Of a DNA stretch of 32,367 nucleotides, positions 8,920 through 17,082 are shown piece by piece. Every line of letters starts with the position of its first letter. The first letter of the stretch is position 1. The notes under the pieces were generated by a model, which was not told where the DNA came from, did no database searches, and saw nothing but the letters and a program-made list of their open reading frames with translations. The translations under genes and the position numbers were made by a program. This stretch comes from Candidatus Pollutiaquabacter sp. GTDB taxonomy: Bacteria; Bacteroidota; Bacteroidia; AKYH767-A; 2013-40CM-41-45. The stretch is from positions 1 to 32,367 of the forward strand of contig CANIAS010000026.1 in NCBI GenBank assembly GCA_947465495.1, given 5' to 3'.

Positions 8920-9798
8920 TTAGGCCCTTGGATGGGCGAGTTTATAGACTTCTTTTAGTTTCTCGATGGTATTGTGTGTATAGACTTGCGTCGCACTTAG
9001 ATTGGCATGACCCAACAACTCCTTGACGCTATTAATGTCAGCACCGTTATTGAGCATATGAGTAGCAAAAGTGTGCCGTAGAATGTGAGGACTGCGTTTT
9101 TCAAGGGTGGTAACCTCGCCCAATCGTTGATGGACGATACGATATACGAATTTTGGATACAGCTGTTTCCCTTTATCTGTGACAAAAAACGCTGGAACAT
9201 TACCGAATTTATCCGCCCGCAATTTGACATAGGCTTTGATCTCCTCTTTCAGTTTATTGGAAAACGGAATAATGCGCTCTTTATTTCTTTTCCCCAGCAC
9301 TTTAACTTGGGCGGCATACACGTCGACGTCTACATCTTTAATACCGACTAGTTCCGAAAGACGCATTCCGGTAGCATATAACAGCTCCAACAACAATCGA
9401 TCGCGGGATGATTCAAAACCTTCTCCGAAATCGACTTCACGAAAAAGCAGATCCATCTTGTTTTGATCCACAAATACCGGCAACCGTTTGGAGGTCTTAG
9501 GAGATTGTACTTTCAACATAGGATTCGTCGCAACCTCCTGCCGGCGCAACAAGAACTTGAAGTATGTCTTTAACGAGGTGATTTTACGATTGATGGAACG
9601 AGTCGAAATCTTCTGTTCCATCAGTTGGACCATCCAGGATCGGATTACACCATGCTGCACCTCTGCGGGATCAGTGATACCGTATTGCACCTCTGAATAC
9701 TGGAAGAATTGCTCCAGGTCGTTCTGATATGCGAGAACGGTATTCGGTGAAAACCGTTTTTCAAATCGAATGTATTGAAGAAAAGTGGCAACAGACAT
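8920..9798 (-). CDS. xerC: tyrosine recombinase XerC
   Basis: 292 residues when started at Met 9798 (MSVATFLQYIRFEKRFSP), the normal XerC/D length. The N-terminal SAM-like core-binding domain spans about 1-85 and the catalytic domain about 105-285. The full set of active residues is present: Arg146 (ATGMRLSEL), Lys170 (LGKRNKER), His238 and Arg241 (HILRHTF), His264 (LGHANLS) and the nucleophile Tyr273 (QVYTH). XerC-type enzymes resolve chromosome dimers at dif near the terminus. An upstream in-frame start at 9864 is possible but would make a transcription-terminator hairpin (9811-9842) code for protein, so I rejected it. Cotranscribed with hpf. Confidence 0.93.
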   Translation of the reverse strand: MSVATFLQYIRFEKRFSPNTVLAYQNDLEQFFQYSEVQYGITDPAEVQHGVIRSWMVQLMEQKISTRSINRKITSLKTYFKFLLRRQEVATNPMLKVQSPKTSKRLPVFVDQNKMDLLFREVDFGEGFESSRDRLLLELLYATGMRLSELVGIKDVDVDVYAAQVKVLGKRNKERIIPFSNKLKEEIKAYVKLRADKFGNVPAFFVTDKGKQLYPKFVYRIVHQRLGEVTTLEKRSPHILRHTFATHMLNNGADINSVKELLGHANLSATQVYTHNTIEKLKEVYKLAHPRA

Positions 9799-9810
9799 AG
9801 CTAGAAAATA

Positions 9811-9842
9811 AAGAGAGGAGCGACCGCAGCCACTCCTCTCTT
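9811..9842 (-). terminator. rpsU terminator or xerC attenuator hairpin
   Basis: AAGAGAGGAG (9811-9820) pairs with CTCCTCTCTT (9833-9842) around a 12-nt loop that may close by two more pairs. On the minus strand it is followed by TTTATTTTCTAG, a U-rich tail typical of intrinsic termination. It ends only 12 nt before the xerC ATG, so it could end rpsU transcripts and also control xerC. Confidence 0.75.
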
Positions 9843-9856
9843 CGTTATTATTTTTA

Positions 9857-9889
9857 GTTAACAATCATCGGTAAGATGAATAGGTTAAC
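9857..9889. repeat. inverted repeat in the rpsU-xerC gap
   Basis: GTTAAC at 9857-9862 and 9884-9889 flank TCATC (9865-9869) and GATGA (9875-9879), making a two-part imperfect hairpin with a 5-nt loop. It could be an RNA stem in the rpsU 3' end or a binding site for a dimeric protein; no function is shown. Confidence 0.4.
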
Positions 9890-9890
9890 G

Positions 9891-9921
9891 TAAAAGTAGT
9901 CTGTTATGTTGCCTAAGTAAA
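9891..9921 (-). promoter_or_regulatory. possible xerC promoter
   Basis: Minus strand: TTTA (9921-9918), exactly 19 bp, TACTTTTA (9898-9891). One mismatch in each box compared with TTTG-N19-TAnnTTTG. The predicted start near 9884 lies upstream of the hairpin at 9811-9842, which would then sit in the xerC leader. Confidence 0.38.
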
Positions 9922-9929
9922 GGCTAAAA

Positions 9930-10124
9930 TCACGCTACTTCTGTGCGCTGCATCATATCACGGTAGCGAGCACGCAGTACTAGTTGGCGACGCGTAACGG
10001 ATTTTTTTTCAAAAGTCTGGCGACGACGCAATTCACGCATCACTCCGGTACGTTCGAATTTCTTTTTGAATTTCTTGAGCGCCTTATCGATGGGCTCGTT
10101 TTCTTTGATGGGTACGATGATCAT
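9930..10124 (-). CDS. rpsU: 30S ribosomal protein S21
   Basis: 64 residues, highly basic, starting MIIVPIKENEPIDKALKKFK, which is the S21 pattern. RERTG-like FERTGVMRELRRRQTFEKKS in the middle also fits. S21 binds late on the 30S platform near the 3' end of 16S rRNA. In Bacteroidota, S21 takes part with S18 and S6 in hiding the anti-Shine-Dalgarno sequence, in line with the scarcity of Shine-Dalgarno sites here. It has its own strong promoter 25 bp upstream and a terminator hairpin about 90 bp downstream. Confidence 0.96.
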   Translation of the reverse strand: MIIVPIKENEPIDKALKKFKKKFERTGVMRELRRRQTFEKKSVTRRQLVLRARYRDMMQRTEVA

Positions 10125-10148
10125 GATACAATTTCCCTATTGGGTTGG

Positions 10149-10179
10149 CAAAAGTACAATTTCTTCCGGTTTTACCAAA
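10149..10179 (-). promoter_or_regulatory. rpsU promoter, consensus match
   Basis: Minus strand: TTTG (10179-10176), exactly 19 bp, TACTTTTG (10156-10149): a perfect match to the Bacteroidota primary sigma consensus. Predicted start near 10142 leaves an ~18-nt leader. The -33 box begins 2 bp past the acyl-CoA dehydrogenase stop codon. Confidence 0.88.
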
Positions 10180-10181
10180 TA

Positions 10182-11321
10182 TTACTTGAGAATTTCTCTC
10201 GAAATGACCAATTTCTGGATCTCAGAGGTGCCCTCACCGATGGTACACAGCTTGGAATCCCGGTAATACTTTTCAGCTGGAAAATCTTTGGTATACCCAT
10301 AGCCGCCAAAAATTTGAACTCCTTCCGTGGCTACATGAACACATACTTCGGAGGCATAGTACTTGGCAAACGCGCTTTCTTTCGTGCATTTTTTGCCATT
10401 ATTTTTCAAAAAAGCAGCTTGTTGTGTCAGTAATTCAGCTGCTTCAATATTAGTAGCCATATCGGCCAATTTGAATCCGATGGCCTGAAAATCGGAAATG
10501 GGCTTGCCAAACTGCTGACGCTCCTTGGAGTACTTCAATGCTGCTTCCAATGCACCTTTGGCAATACCGAGCGAAAGTGAGGCAATGGAAATCCGGCCTC
10601 CGTCTAGAATTTTCATGGACTGAATGAATCCGTCCCCAATGTTGCCCAACACCTGACTTTTGTGAATGCGACAGTCTTCAAAGATCATTTCAGCAGTCTC
10701 TGAAGCCCTCATTCCTAACTTATTCTCTTTCTTACCGGCTTTGAAACCAGGCGTATCCCGTTCCACAATAAATGCGGTTATCCCGTGTGAATCAAGCAGT
10801 TCTCCAGTTCGGGCCAAAACAACAGCTACTTCGCCACTTTTACCGTGAGTAATCCAGTTCTTACTACCATTTATCACCCAATAATCACCGTCCTGTTTTG
10901 CCACACATTGCATACGCATAGCATCACTTCCGGTATTTGCCTCGGTTAATCCCCATGCACCAATCCATTGACCAGTTGCCAGTTTGGGCAGATACTTTCG
11001 CTTTTGCTCCTCATTACCAAATTGAAGTATATGACCTGTACACAAGGAATTATGGGCAGCCAGGGAAAGACCAATAGATCCGCACACTTTAGAAACCTCA
11101 ATAATGGCCGTCATGTATTCGAAATAACCTAGCCCCGCGCCACCGTACTCTTCAGGAACCAGAATCCCCATAAGGCCAAGCTCTCCCATTTTATGAAATA
11201 ATTCTTTCGGAAAATGCTGGGACTCGTCCCAATCCATAAATGAAGGACGTATGTGCGTTTCAGCAAAACGCTTAACGGTTTCGGCAATCAACTGTTGATT
11301 TTCAGTACTCGTGAAATCCAT
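10182..11321 (-). CDS. acyl-CoA dehydrogenase, short-chain type
   Basis: 379 residues, the family's standard length, with the three regular domains: helical N-terminus ([21 protein letters not shown]), middle beta domain with [12 protein letters not shown], and C-terminal helical domain with [24 protein letters not shown]. The catalytic base is Glu363 in GEGTSEIQ, as in short- and medium-chain enzymes. FAD-dependent removal of two hydrogens from acyl-CoA, passing electrons to electron-transfer flavoprotein. Butyryl-CoA or a branched short acyl-CoA is the likely substrate; the exact chain length cannot be told. It follows apt by 28 bp and is the last gene of a minus-strand run. Confidence 0.93.
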   Translation of the reverse strand: MDFTSTENQQLIAETVKRFAETHIRPSFMDWDESQHFPKELFHKMGELGLMGILVPEEYGGAGLGYFEYMTAIIEVSKVCGSIGLSLAAHNSLCTGHILQFGNEEQKRKYLPKLATGQWIGAWGLTEANTGSDAMRMQCVAKQDGDYWVINGSKNWITHGKSGEVAVVLARTGELLDSHGITAFIVERDTPGFKAGKKENKLGMRASETAEMIFEDCRIHKSQVLGNIGDGFIQSMKILDGGRISIASLSLGIAKGALEAALKYSKERQQFGKPISDFQAIGFKLADMATNIEAAELLTQQAAFLKNNGKKCTKESAFAKYYASEVCVHVATEGVQIFGGYGYTKDFPAEKYYRDSKLCTIGEGTSEIQKLVISREILK

Positions 11322-11326
11322 GACAC

Positions 11327-11352
11327 AAGAATTAATTAAGAATTAAGAATTA
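11327..11352. repeat. three AAGAATTA direct repeats at the apt stop
   Basis: AAGAATTA occurs at 11327-11334, 11338-11345 and 11345-11352. The last copy includes the apt stop codon (TAA, 11352-11350). It fills nearly the whole gap between apt and the dehydrogenase gene. Confidence 0.6.
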
Positions 11353-11880
11353 ATAGGTAACTATTGAATAAATAGAGTCCGAATGTTTTTCTAACACCTT
11401 ATTTCCCATTAGGAACTCCAGCCCAACTAGAAAGGCGAATCCAATAACAGACGCGTTCAGTTGCGAAACTAATTCCGCTGCAGCTGCTGCAGTTCCTCCG
11501 GTGGCCAATAAATCATCATGAATAAGCACATGCGCACCTGACGCCAATGCATCCTTGTGGATTTCCACAGTCGCAGTCCCATATTCCAAACTATATTCAT
11601 AAGAAAGGGTCTCGGCAGGTAGTTTCCCCTTTTTCCGTACAGGCACAAACGGAACTCCAAATTTTTGAGCCAACAGCATACCGAATAGAAATCCTCGACT
11701 CTCCACGCCCACAATTGCATCTACCCGACGATCATTAAAGTGGCTATAAAATGCATCAGCTATATCATTGCACAATACAGGATCCATCAATACTGGCGTA
11801 ATATCCTTAAAAAGAATACCCGGCTTCGGAAAATCTGGAATATCACGAATGACCGAACGGATGCGGTTTTCTATTGTCAT
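11350..11880 (-). CDS. apt: adenine phosphoribosyltransferase
   Basis: 176 residues, normal Apt length. Starts IENRIRSVIRDIPDFPKPGILFKDITP, the signature N-terminus; VGVESRGFLFG (57-67) and the PRPP-binding loop VLIHDDLLATGGT at 118-130 are intact. The enzyme joins adenine to PRPP giving AMP and pyrophosphate, a salvage step in the cytoplasm. It lies 38 bp after the helix-hairpin-helix gene and 28 bp before the acyl-CoA dehydrogenase, all on the minus strand; I see no functional link between them beyond shared transcription. Confidence 0.96.
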   Translation of the reverse strand: MTIENRIRSVIRDIPDFPKPGILFKDITPVLMDPVLCNDIADAFYSHFNDRRVDAIVGVESRGFLFGMLLAQKFGVPFVPVRKKGKLPAETLSYEYSLEYGTATVEIHKDALASGAHVLIHDDLLATGGTAAAAAELVSQLNASVIGFAFLVGLEFLMGNKVLEKHSDSIYSIVTY

Positions 11881-11918
11881 AGCCGAATGTAACTTTGTAA
11901 ATCTGAAAATACCGCCTT

Positions 11919-12836
11919 TCAGCGCACTTCCAAATAGTTTTCAAACTTACGGTAAATTTCGGGCGTGACCAAGGGAAGTGCACGTAGCTCTTCCATGCTA
12001 TTAAAGCGGTGTTGTAGTCGATAAGCATCAATTTGCCGTGCCAGGCGGTAGCCAACGTATGGATGCGCCTTTAATGAATCAAAGGGAACTTCATTCACAT
12101 TTAGTTTATGAATGGACACGACTGCTACCAATAATTGTGGTGCAACCAATTCCCAGGTTGTATCTGAAATTCCGTAGACTTCCCGCACTTGCTCTTTATC
12201 ATAGAATCCACCCAAACGGCTTCGATATTTCACAATCCGAGCAGCTAACGATGGACCAATACCGCGAACTACTTCTAATTCTTGCGCCGTAGCTTGACCA
12301 GCATCAACCAACCACTTTTTTTGAATGGGCGAAGTGTTTTTCTTGGGTTGAAATGAATCCGGCAACATGATAAAGGGCCACCAACGCATTACCAGATCTT
12401 CCCGAATCACTTTCATCCGGCGTAAATCTGTCTTGACACGAAAGCATCCTCCTCGCTGACGATAATGGATTACTGTTTGAGCTTGTCGAGGACTAAGCCC
12501 CAGCTTTACCCATTGGTCGACAGAAATAGTATTCGGATTAAATGGAAATAATGAATCTTGTAGCCGCCCGGCAAATCGACTATTTCCATTGAACGGTTGC
12601 ATCGAATCTACAACTTCCTCCGTAGCACGAAAAAGTGAATCCGTTTTTAATAGCATTGAATTCCATGCTGCAGGAGGAACCGGATCGTGCACGTAACGTA
12701 AATAATATAGCACAGAAATCTCTAGCGATAAAATGACCAAGAGAGCAAACAGTCCGCGTCGCTCGCGCAAGGAAAACGAAAAATGATCCTTCCATCTTGG
12801 CCTTAACCACTGCGAGCTTCGTTTACCGTTTTTCAT
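11919..12836 (-). CDS. membrane-anchored protein with three helix-hairpin-helix units
   Basis: 305 residues. A basic N-terminus (1-27) is followed by one membrane segment at about 28-48, then a linker, then three units of the ComEA-like helix-hairpin-helix kind: about 98-152 (FNPNTISVDQWVKLGLS), 178-232 (GIGPSLAARIVKYR) and 245-303 (LNVNEVPFDSLKAHPYVG). In ComEA such units bind double-stranded DNA at the cell surface during uptake in transformation. Here the anchor and charge pattern suggest the units face the periplasm. It has three units instead of the usual one or two. A DNA-uptake role is plausible but not shown; no other com genes are in the window. It follows the RmlD-like gene by 23 bp. 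Confidence 0.8.
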   Translation of the reverse strand: MKNGKRSSQWLRPRWKDHFSFSLRERRGLFALLVILSLEISVLYYLRYVHDPVPPAAWNSMLLKTDSLFRATEEVVDSMQPFNGNSRFAGRLQDSLFPFNPNTISVDQWVKLGLSPRQAQTVIHYRQRGGCFRVKTDLRRMKVIREDLVMRWWPFIMLPDSFQPKKNTSPIQKKWLVDAGQATAQELEVVRGIGPSLAARIVKYRSRLGGFYDKEQVREVYGISDTTWELVAPQLLVAVVSIHKLNVNEVPFDSLKAHPYVGYRLARQIDAYRLQHRFNSMEELRALPLVTPEIYRKFENYLEVR

Positions 12837-12859
12837 GCAAGCGAAGTACGTTCAATCCA

Positions 12860-13774
12860 TCACAAAGCTCCAACCATTAAAAGCTGCTTTTTGATGAGCT
12901 CCAATCCCTCCAAAAATGTTCGAGGCTTAAAACCAAGATCTTGTTCCGCTTTTGAAATAATAAAACCTGTCACCGGTGGACGTTTAGCCGGCTGGTTCAA
13001 TTCTTCAGAGCTTATCGATCGAACAAGGGAACCGTCAAGATTAAAAAAAGAAGCTACTATATTGACAAGATCAAGAATACACATTGTCTCTCTTCCGGAA
13101 ACGTGATAAATCCCGTGCGCCTTTCGAAGTCCAGCTTGAATACATGCATCAGCTAAATCTTCCGCCAAGGTAGGAGATCGAAATTGGTCGTTGATGGCAT
13201 TAATCACTTTGCCTTGACGTAGCGAATTGAAGGTCCATAATACGACATTTGAACGACTATTATCATCAACTACGCCATAAATGATAATGGTTCTAAGAAT
13301 CGACCACGAAGTGGCTCCATCCATTACAGCCTTCTCGCCTTGCCATTTCGTGAATGCATAATGACTCAACGGGTTTGGTGTATCTGTTTCAACATATGGC
13401 CCTGCAGAGCCGTCAAATACAAAATCGGTAGAAAGATGCACTAGGTGTGCACTGCAAGCATTGCAGGAAGCAACCAACTGTTTCACCGAAGTGACATTAA
13501 GTGCTTCTGCTTCATCGCGCCGTTGTTCGCATGCATCAACATTGGTCATCGCGGCCGTATTAATTACTACATCCGGGCGGTAAAGTTGCATCACCTGCTT
13601 AACATCTTCGGGATTGGTAATATCCAATGTTACATACTCATAACCATCTTGAGCACGCAGTCTATTAATTCCAATTCCCGTAGCAATACATCGGACATTA
13701 CGCATCTCACGCAAAGCATAGATGATCTTCTGACCTAGGAGTCCGTTACTACCAGTAACCAATATCGTTTTCAT
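12860..13774 (-). CDS. extended SDR, dTDP-4-dehydrorhamnose reductase (RmlD)-like
   Basis: 304 residues. Rossmann motif TGSNGLLG at 7-14, NTAAMTNVDACE at 72-83, STDFVFDG at 115-122, and Tyr139/Lys143 in YAFTK. This order is that of the RmlD group, which reduces dTDP-4-keto-rhamnose. PNPLSHYAFTKWQGE is also typical. True rmlD normally sits with rmlA, rmlB and rmlC; none is nearby, so the substrate may be another nucleotide sugar or similar molecule. Its start overlaps the potassium-channel stop by one base (TGATG), indicating translational coupling. Confidence 0.82.
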   Translation of the reverse strand: MKTILVTGSNGLLGQKIIYALREMRNVRCIATGIGINRLRAQDGYEYVTLDITNPEDVKQVMQLYRPDVVINTAAMTNVDACEQRRDEAEALNVTSVKQLVASCNACSAHLVHLSTDFVFDGSAGPYVETDTPNPLSHYAFTKWQGEKAVMDGATSWSILRTIIIYGVVDDNSRSNVVLWTFNSLRQGKVINAINDQFRSPTLAEDLADACIQAGLRKAHGIYHVSGRETMCILDLVNIVASFFNLDGSLVRSISSEELNQPAKRPPVTGFIISKAEQDLGFKPRTFLEGLELIKKQLLMVGAL

Positions 13775-14823
13775 CAGTGGATACTCGCCTTGAATTTCAT
13801 CACCTGTTCTTGAGTCCCAAGAACGAACAGCTTAGCATCTGTCAACATCACGGTATCAGGGGCCGGATTGATAATATACTCCCCATTAGACTGTTTCATT
13901 CCGATAATGTTGGCCCCTGTTTTATTCCTAATCTCTAACTCTCGGATGGAGCGATTCTGCATGTTGGCGGGTAAGCTTTTACAATGAATCTCTTCCAAGC
14001 GGATATTAATACGACCTGTGATGTAGTCAATAAACTCCAATACGTCGGGTTTGGTAATCAGTGCCGCCATGTGCGTTCCTCCAATCTTATCTGGCATGAT
14101 AACATTATCAGCACCTGCGCGTTTGAGTTTATGTTCGGAGGCATCATCGCTGGCACGACTGATGATTTTCAGACCTGGATTTCGATCTCTTGCCGTCAGC
14201 ACGACAAAAACATTGGCTGCATCGCTTGGCAATGCCGCAATCAGTCCTTGAGCACGATCAATACCCGCTTCGATAAGCACTTCGTCGCGAGTCGCATCCC
14301 CTTCAACAAAAAGTATTCCTTCCTCCTCGCGCATCTGTGCAATGATGGCGGGATTCGATTCGATCGCCACGAATTGGATACCGCCGGAGTGAATCTGTTC
14401 GCACGCCTGTTTACCATTGCGGCCATAGCCACAAACAATGATGTGGTTGCTGAGTTTTTGGATTTCTTTGTTCACTTTATAATGTCTAAAAAAAAGTTGG
14501 AATTCACCTTCGATAATATAGCGCGTAATAACCGTCAGTGCATAGGCAAAGGAACCCAGACTGAACAGTATTAACATAACGGTAAAAAGCTTACCGTCAT
14601 CATTCAATTCGTGCACCTCTCTAAAGCCAACCGTTCCGACTGTGATAACCGTCATGTAGATTGCATCCACCAGAGAATATTGCTCCAAAAGCATGTAACC
14701 GAAAATACCGATCAACAGCACGGTAAACACCAATGCTACCGCTACATACAATTTCTTGAAGTAGCGTAAATTGATTTTGATTTCCTCTATCCTTTGCTGG
14801 AACATTACTTCAAAAATAGCCAT
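13774..14823 (-). CDS. two-helix potassium channel with RCK (TrkA) domain
   Basis: 349 residues. Two membrane helices (about 26-47 and 80-101) enclose a pore loop, followed by an RCK N-terminal Rossmann domain (GYGRNGKQ from 132, then VAIESN and VEGDATRDE) and an RCK C-terminal domain from about 270. This is the MthK-like layout: four pore units gated by a ring of RCK domains that sense Ca2+, nucleotide or similar ligands. The filter reads TVGFRE (64-69) where classical channels have TVGYGD, so the residue after the aromatic is Arg instead of Gly. The start could also be Met7 (14805). It begins 48 bp after the beta-propeller stop and is followed by the RmlD-like gene. Confidence 0.88.
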   Translation of the reverse strand: MAIFEVMFQQRIEEIKINLRYFKKLYVAVALVFTVLLIGIFGYMLLEQYSLVDAIYMTVITVGTVGFREVHELNDDGKLFTVMLILFSLGSFAYALTVITRYIIEGEFQLFFRHYKVNKEIQKLSNHIIVCGYGRNGKQACEQIHSGGIQFVAIESNPAIIAQMREEEGILFVEGDATRDEVLIEAGIDRAQGLIAALPSDAANVFVVLTARDRNPGLKIISRASDDASEHKLKRAGADNVIMPDKIGGTHMAALITKPDVLEFIDYITGRINIRLEEIHCKSLPANMQNRSIRELEIRNKTGANIIGMKQSNGEYIINPAPDTVMLTDAKLFVLGTQEQVMKFKASIH

Positions 14824-14871
14824 GACTCAGTCGGCTGCTATGGGTTTGCGGAAAAGTTATTAAAAAACAGA

Positions 14872-17082
14872 TCAACGAAGCTGGAGCATTCGTATACCCG
14901 CACCATGTGTTCCAGCAAAAAGCAAACGATTTACAGTATCCATGACAATATCCATTGTGTATACTGGCCTGGCCGAACCATTTATATCGAACCATGATGA
15001 ATTGGCACTCGACAATTCCCATACACCATGATGTGTTGCCGCATACACCCGAAATTCATAGTCAGGATCAACGCAAATCGCATTAATATCCCCTTCCATT
15101 GGCAGTCCGCTGGAAACATCCTTCCAAGCATTCTCTCCTTTACCTCCGCTTTCTGAACACATGGCCTTAATGGAAGCCGCACCCTTGAATCCTACAAAAA
15201 CGAGGTCCGGTTTGGTAGGATGAACGGCTAGCGTTGAAATTGCCGCCCAGGCAGCACCTTTTAGTCCAGCAGAAATATCTTCCCAAGTAACACCGCCATC
15301 CGAGGTACGAAACAACTTACCCCGCACATTATTCGACCAAGTCGGTTGAGAATATGCCACATAAATGACTTGACTATCCGACGGTGCAAATGCCGTTGAA
15401 ACTATTAAGTTTTTTTCAGATTGACATGGAGGCACGTGCAACGCTTTCCATGAATTCCCAGAATCATTGGAATAAAATAAATCATTATACCCTGTCAATA
15501 ATCGGTTTGGACGATGAGCATCAACGGCTAAAGGACGGAGATATTCGGCAGGTAATCCGCGAGGAATAGCAAGCTGCTTCCAAGTAGCACCACCATCTTG
15601 CGATCGATACATGAGATTATTATTTCCATCGTTTGAATATAATAACGAAGTGCTGGATACCGACACGGCAGGCTTCATACCATCTCCGCCTCGTACTATC
15701 GTCCAATTAGCGGAATTATCACCCACCTGAAAACGTGTCATGATTGTTCCGGCATCCTGAAGTCCGGCCAGTATAGTTACAACGTCCTTTACAGACGAAA
15801 CAGCAATTCCCCAACATTCTGCCACGTTCAATCCTGAATAACACTCCAGCCACGACTTGCCACTGTCTGTTGAAACTGATAATCCGCCATCGGTAGATGC
15901 ATAAATACGCCCCCCCGTAGGATCCGCGGTGAGATCATGAAGGTCATCATGAAGTCCAATTCCAGCTGCCACCGTGCGCCAAGAAGCGCCGGATTGTTCG
16001 AAACGGTTAACCTTATTGCCTGCCGAAAAATAGATCAAGCCTGGATTTGTAGCATCAACTGCCAACGTTGTCCGCCACGTAGGACTGGCAGCTCCGGAGC
16101 AAACTTTATGCAAAGAATCCACTAAGGATTTAGCGATGAATAAATCATTGAATGAACCCTTACGATAGTTGACTAGTACAAATAACTTTCCCGGAGCAGC
16201 TTTTGACAAAGCAATCTCGCAGCGATTTACCAAAGAATCTTTTGGCAATCCCATGGACTGCATACTTTGCCAGGTCTTTCCAAAATCCATGGAACGATAA
16301 ACAGTCCTTCCGCCCACATAAACGATTTTCTTGTCATTGGGATCAACTTCAAGGTCCTTGAAGCAACCATCAGCAACAGCAAGCACTTGGCGCCATGTAA
16401 GACCTCCGTCTAAAGAACGGTACACATAACTATCGAATTTCTTCGTGGTATAGGAATTGGTATGAATAATCGTCAGAAGCATCTTACTGTTCGTTGCATG
16501 CTGTACTATTTTCCTACACACCTTATAACTCGGAAATTTCCAAAAGTCCACTATCTCCTTTCCATCCTGATCCATCCATCTACCGATTGGCCCGCTCCAA
16601 GTAGCACCATTGTCGGCAGATCGATAAATGCCGCGTGACTGTGCTGCTTCACTGTTCATACCCGGACCATTGGGATCAAGCACGGCGTCAGCGTCGCCGG
16701 TGCAAGCAATAAGAACATTGTGGTTGCAGTGATCGATTACCATATCAGAAATGCCAACAGCAGGTAATCCAGCAAGAACTGGAGCTTGCCAGGATGCACC
16801 TTTGTTTTGAGACACTCTAATTCCATCGAAGGGAGTACAAAGCAACAACTTGGAGCTCCTCTTCATACTGGAAAATTTCAAAGTCCCCACCCTTCCCGCT
16901 CCATTGGCCATACGTAGCGACCTATCGTTGGTATCCATTTGAGCGGGTTTCTCAAACGGCCCAAGTGACAACCAATCTTGTGCAGTAAGTGTGTATGTGT
17001 TAATCAATACACCGAAAAACTGAAATACAACGAGAAAGAGAAGTGGTCGAATGGAATCAGCGAACATCGGTCTTGGGGTCAT
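14872..17082 (-). CDS. exported beta-propeller protein with Asp-box (BNR) repeats
   Basis: 736 residues. Signal peptide or anchor within 1-34 (likely cut after TLTA). At least eight Asp-box motifs, pattern SxDxGxTW: about 91-98 (SQNKGASW), 155-162, 223-230 (SLDGGLTW), 264-271 (SMDFGKTW), 404-411, 494-501 (SQDGGATW), 538-545 and 593-600. These lie on blade turns of sialidase, VPS10 or photosystem-assembly type propellers. Sialidase catalytic Arg triad and FRIP motif are not seen, so enzyme activity is doubtful; binding glycans or protein is more likely. No type IX C-terminal sorting domain: it ends GAGIRMLQLR. Its ATG overlaps the DUF2851 stop by 4 bp (ATGA), so the two are translated together. 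Confidence 0.82.
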   Translation of the reverse strand: MTPRPMFADSIRPLLFLVVFQFFGVLINTYTLTAQDWLSLGPFEKPAQMDTNDRSLRMANGAGRVGTLKFSSMKRSSKLLLCTPFDGIRVSQNKGASWQAPVLAGLPAVGISDMVIDHCNHNVLIACTGDADAVLDPNGPGMNSEAAQSRGIYRSADNGATWSGPIGRWMDQDGKEIVDFWKFPSYKVCRKIVQHATNSKMLLTIIHTNSYTTKKFDSYVYRSLDGGLTWRQVLAVADGCFKDLEVDPNDKKIVYVGGRTVYRSMDFGKTWQSMQSMGLPKDSLVNRCEIALSKAAPGKLFVLVNYRKGSFNDLFIAKSLVDSLHKVCSGAASPTWRTTLAVDATNPGLIYFSAGNKVNRFEQSGASWRTVAAGIGLHDDLHDLTADPTGGRIYASTDGGLSVSTDSGKSWLECYSGLNVAECWGIAVSSVKDVVTILAGLQDAGTIMTRFQVGDNSANWTIVRGGDGMKPAVSVSSTSLLYSNDGNNNLMYRSQDGGATWKQLAIPRGLPAEYLRPLAVDAHRPNRLLTGYNDLFYSNDSGNSWKALHVPPCQSEKNLIVSTAFAPSDSQVIYVAYSQPTWSNNVRGKLFRTSDGGVTWEDISAGLKGAAWAAISTLAVHPTKPDLVFVGFKGAASIKAMCSESGGKGENAWKDVSSGLPMEGDINAICVDPDYEFRVYAATHHGVWELSSANSSWFDINGSARPVYTMDIVMDTVNRLLFAGTHGAGIRMLQLR

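Noticed and set aside
9799-9864. Longer xerC with a start at 9864
   Set aside because: The extra 22 residues would be encoded by the terminator hairpin and do not resemble XerC; Met 9798 gives the normal N-terminus.
13984-14574. 196-codon open frame antisense to the potassium channel
   Set aside because: Shadow frame over a clearly conserved gene; its sequence matches no known pattern.
14872-17082. Calling the Asp-box propeller a sialidase
   Set aside because: Asp boxes are common to many propellers, and neither a FRIP motif nor the arginine triad context was found.
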